A stretch of DNA of 64,000 nucleotides from a bacterium (lineage in GTDB: Bacteria > Electryoneota > RPQS01), in NCBI GenBank assembly GCA_016721565.1, contig JADKHW010000023.1, forward strand, positions 13,897 to 77,896. The letters run 5' to 3'. Positions 63,414 to 64,000 of this stretch are shown here, piece by piece. Position numbers and translations under genes: made by a program. The notes below the pieces were generated by a model. That model saw only the letters and a list, made by a program, of their open reading frames with translations. It ran no database searches and had not been told where the DNA came from. How positions within the stretch are numbered: position 1 is the stretch's first letter; every line of letters begins with the position of its first letter.

Positions 63414-64000
63414 ATGCGCGGATTTTTTATGATCCTGTGCGGCCTTTTTGTTTTGACCGCCGCAAGATTAGTTCATGCCGAATGGCGCTGGCTAAATCCA
63501 GCAACAACTGGCAACACGTTTAATGATGTAACGTTCTTTGAAAAATGGAAGCGGCTGGATTGTCGGTCAACACGGCACAGTCCTTTACTCAACTGACAAT
63601 GGCGAGTCTTGGCAACTCATTCAAACCGGAATGCCTGCCGACTACATGCATGTGTCTTTTGTCAATTCTGATTCAGGGTGGGCGGTAGCTAAAACGCGCG
63701 ACTCTTCATATGTCGCGGTGTCGCATGATGGCGGCGAGTCGTGGGCTTATTTGAGTTCGCTCGGCGTGACAGAGATCCCTGATATGCAATTTACCTCTTC
63801 AGAAAGAGGCTACATTGCAGCGAACATTCCGGATGGCGGCTATTTCCTGGAAATCCGGAAAACGGCGTAACTGACGTTGGAAGTACTGGAGATATTCCCC
63901 TCTCAATCGATCACTCGATTACAATTCCACGACTCCGAATTGGGATGGATGCAATTGCATGACGGTACCCTATTGAAAACCACGAGTGGAGGTGAATCAT
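63414..64000 (+). pseudogene. YCF48/BNR-like exported protein, frameshifted, runs off the window
   Basis: Starts MRGFFMILCGLFVLTAARLV, a signal peptide, then EWRWLNPATTGNTFNDVTFF. The frame shifts near 63545 to SGWIVGQHGTVLYSTDNGES, continues with SFVNSDSGWAVAKTRD and SHDGGESWAYL, and breaks again near 63855 and 63910, resuming as FHDSELGWMQLHDGTLLKTT up to the edge. Repeats of the form GW-x-VG-x-G-T-x-L-x-T-D-x-G-x-SW are those of YCF48-like beta-propellers. It is incomplete at the right edge, so a C-terminal T9SS tail may lie beyond. Confidence 0.75.

Overview
The window reads as one chromosomal segment of a Gram-negative bacterium from the FCB supergroup, most likely one of its uncultured candidate phyla. 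I cannot name the phylum from sequence alone. The evidence is four secreted proteins ending in type IX secretion (T9SS, Por) sorting domains with the YPNPFN signature, lipoproteins with lipobox cysteines, an outer-membrane beta-barrel, LPS-core heptose genes (heptosyltransferase, HldD) and a Wzx-type flippase. I saw no tRNA, rRNA, CRISPR array or insertion sequence.

Layout. 1-2004: a DUF4236 gene broken by two frameshifts, then a gene-poor stretch with repeats. 2005-11723, all on the minus strand: an ECF sigma factor overlapping a membrane protein with a T9SS tail, a thioredoxin-like protein, an ACR3 arsenite exporter, a ChaN/erythromycin-esterase-like lipoprotein, two tandem serpins, a BNR-repeat T9SS protein and a DUF1003 membrane protein. 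11724-12034 holds a 51-base G tract. 12035-19095 and 22068-29128 are two surface-polysaccharide blocks: methyltransferase, flippase, PHP hydrolase, HisC-like aminotransferase, asparagine-synthase-like protein, three GT4 and one GT9 glycosyltransferases, an MsbA-like ABC exporter, a polytopic membrane protein and a metallophosphoesterase. Most genes of the second block overlap by 4 bases. The blocks are separated by a minus-strand feoA-feoB iron(II) uptake operon with a small FeoB-associated protein.

29179-34792 holds an S4-domain RNA-binding protein, an unknown HD-like protein, a large M28 peptidase with PDZ and beta-propeller parts, and a clostripain-type (C11) peptidase. 34793-38127 is a small accessory island: an AIPR-like (abortive phage resistance) gene behind a strong promoter in AT-rich DNA, a hicA-hicB toxin-antitoxin pair, and several dispersed palindromic repeats. 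38128-45834 is a surface operon: beta-barrel, Ig-like lipoprotein, FN3-cohesin lipoprotein, and a 1603-residue T9SS protein with NHL, cohesin and dockerin-like parts. 45916-54789 carries two paralogous secreted proteins of an unrecognised family, hldD with a GH13 enzyme, an FKBP lipoprotein, and a small secreted protein next to a parallel-beta-helix T9SS protein. 54908-64000 holds housekeeping and stress genes: CutA, YceI, an HU-like protein, two FmdB zinc ribbons, an AbrB-type regulator diverging from an M23 peptidase, a heavily frameshifted GH53 galactanase, a YrdC-family protein, a Mop/TOBE protein, a CPBP protease, EtfB, and a YCF48/BNR-type protein that runs off the end.

A caution for any reader: about ten genes carry one or more frameshifts in otherwise well-conserved frames, and there is a 51-G run. 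Most breaks are probably assembly or sequencing indels rather than true pseudogenes, and I give full gene spans bridging them. The most interesting biology is a palindromic repeat that occurs both between genes and in frame inside a glycosyltransferase, the sigma-factor gene overlapping a T9SS-tailed membrane protein, the cohesin/dockerin surface operon, and the tandem serpins whose duplication unit crosses a gene boundary.
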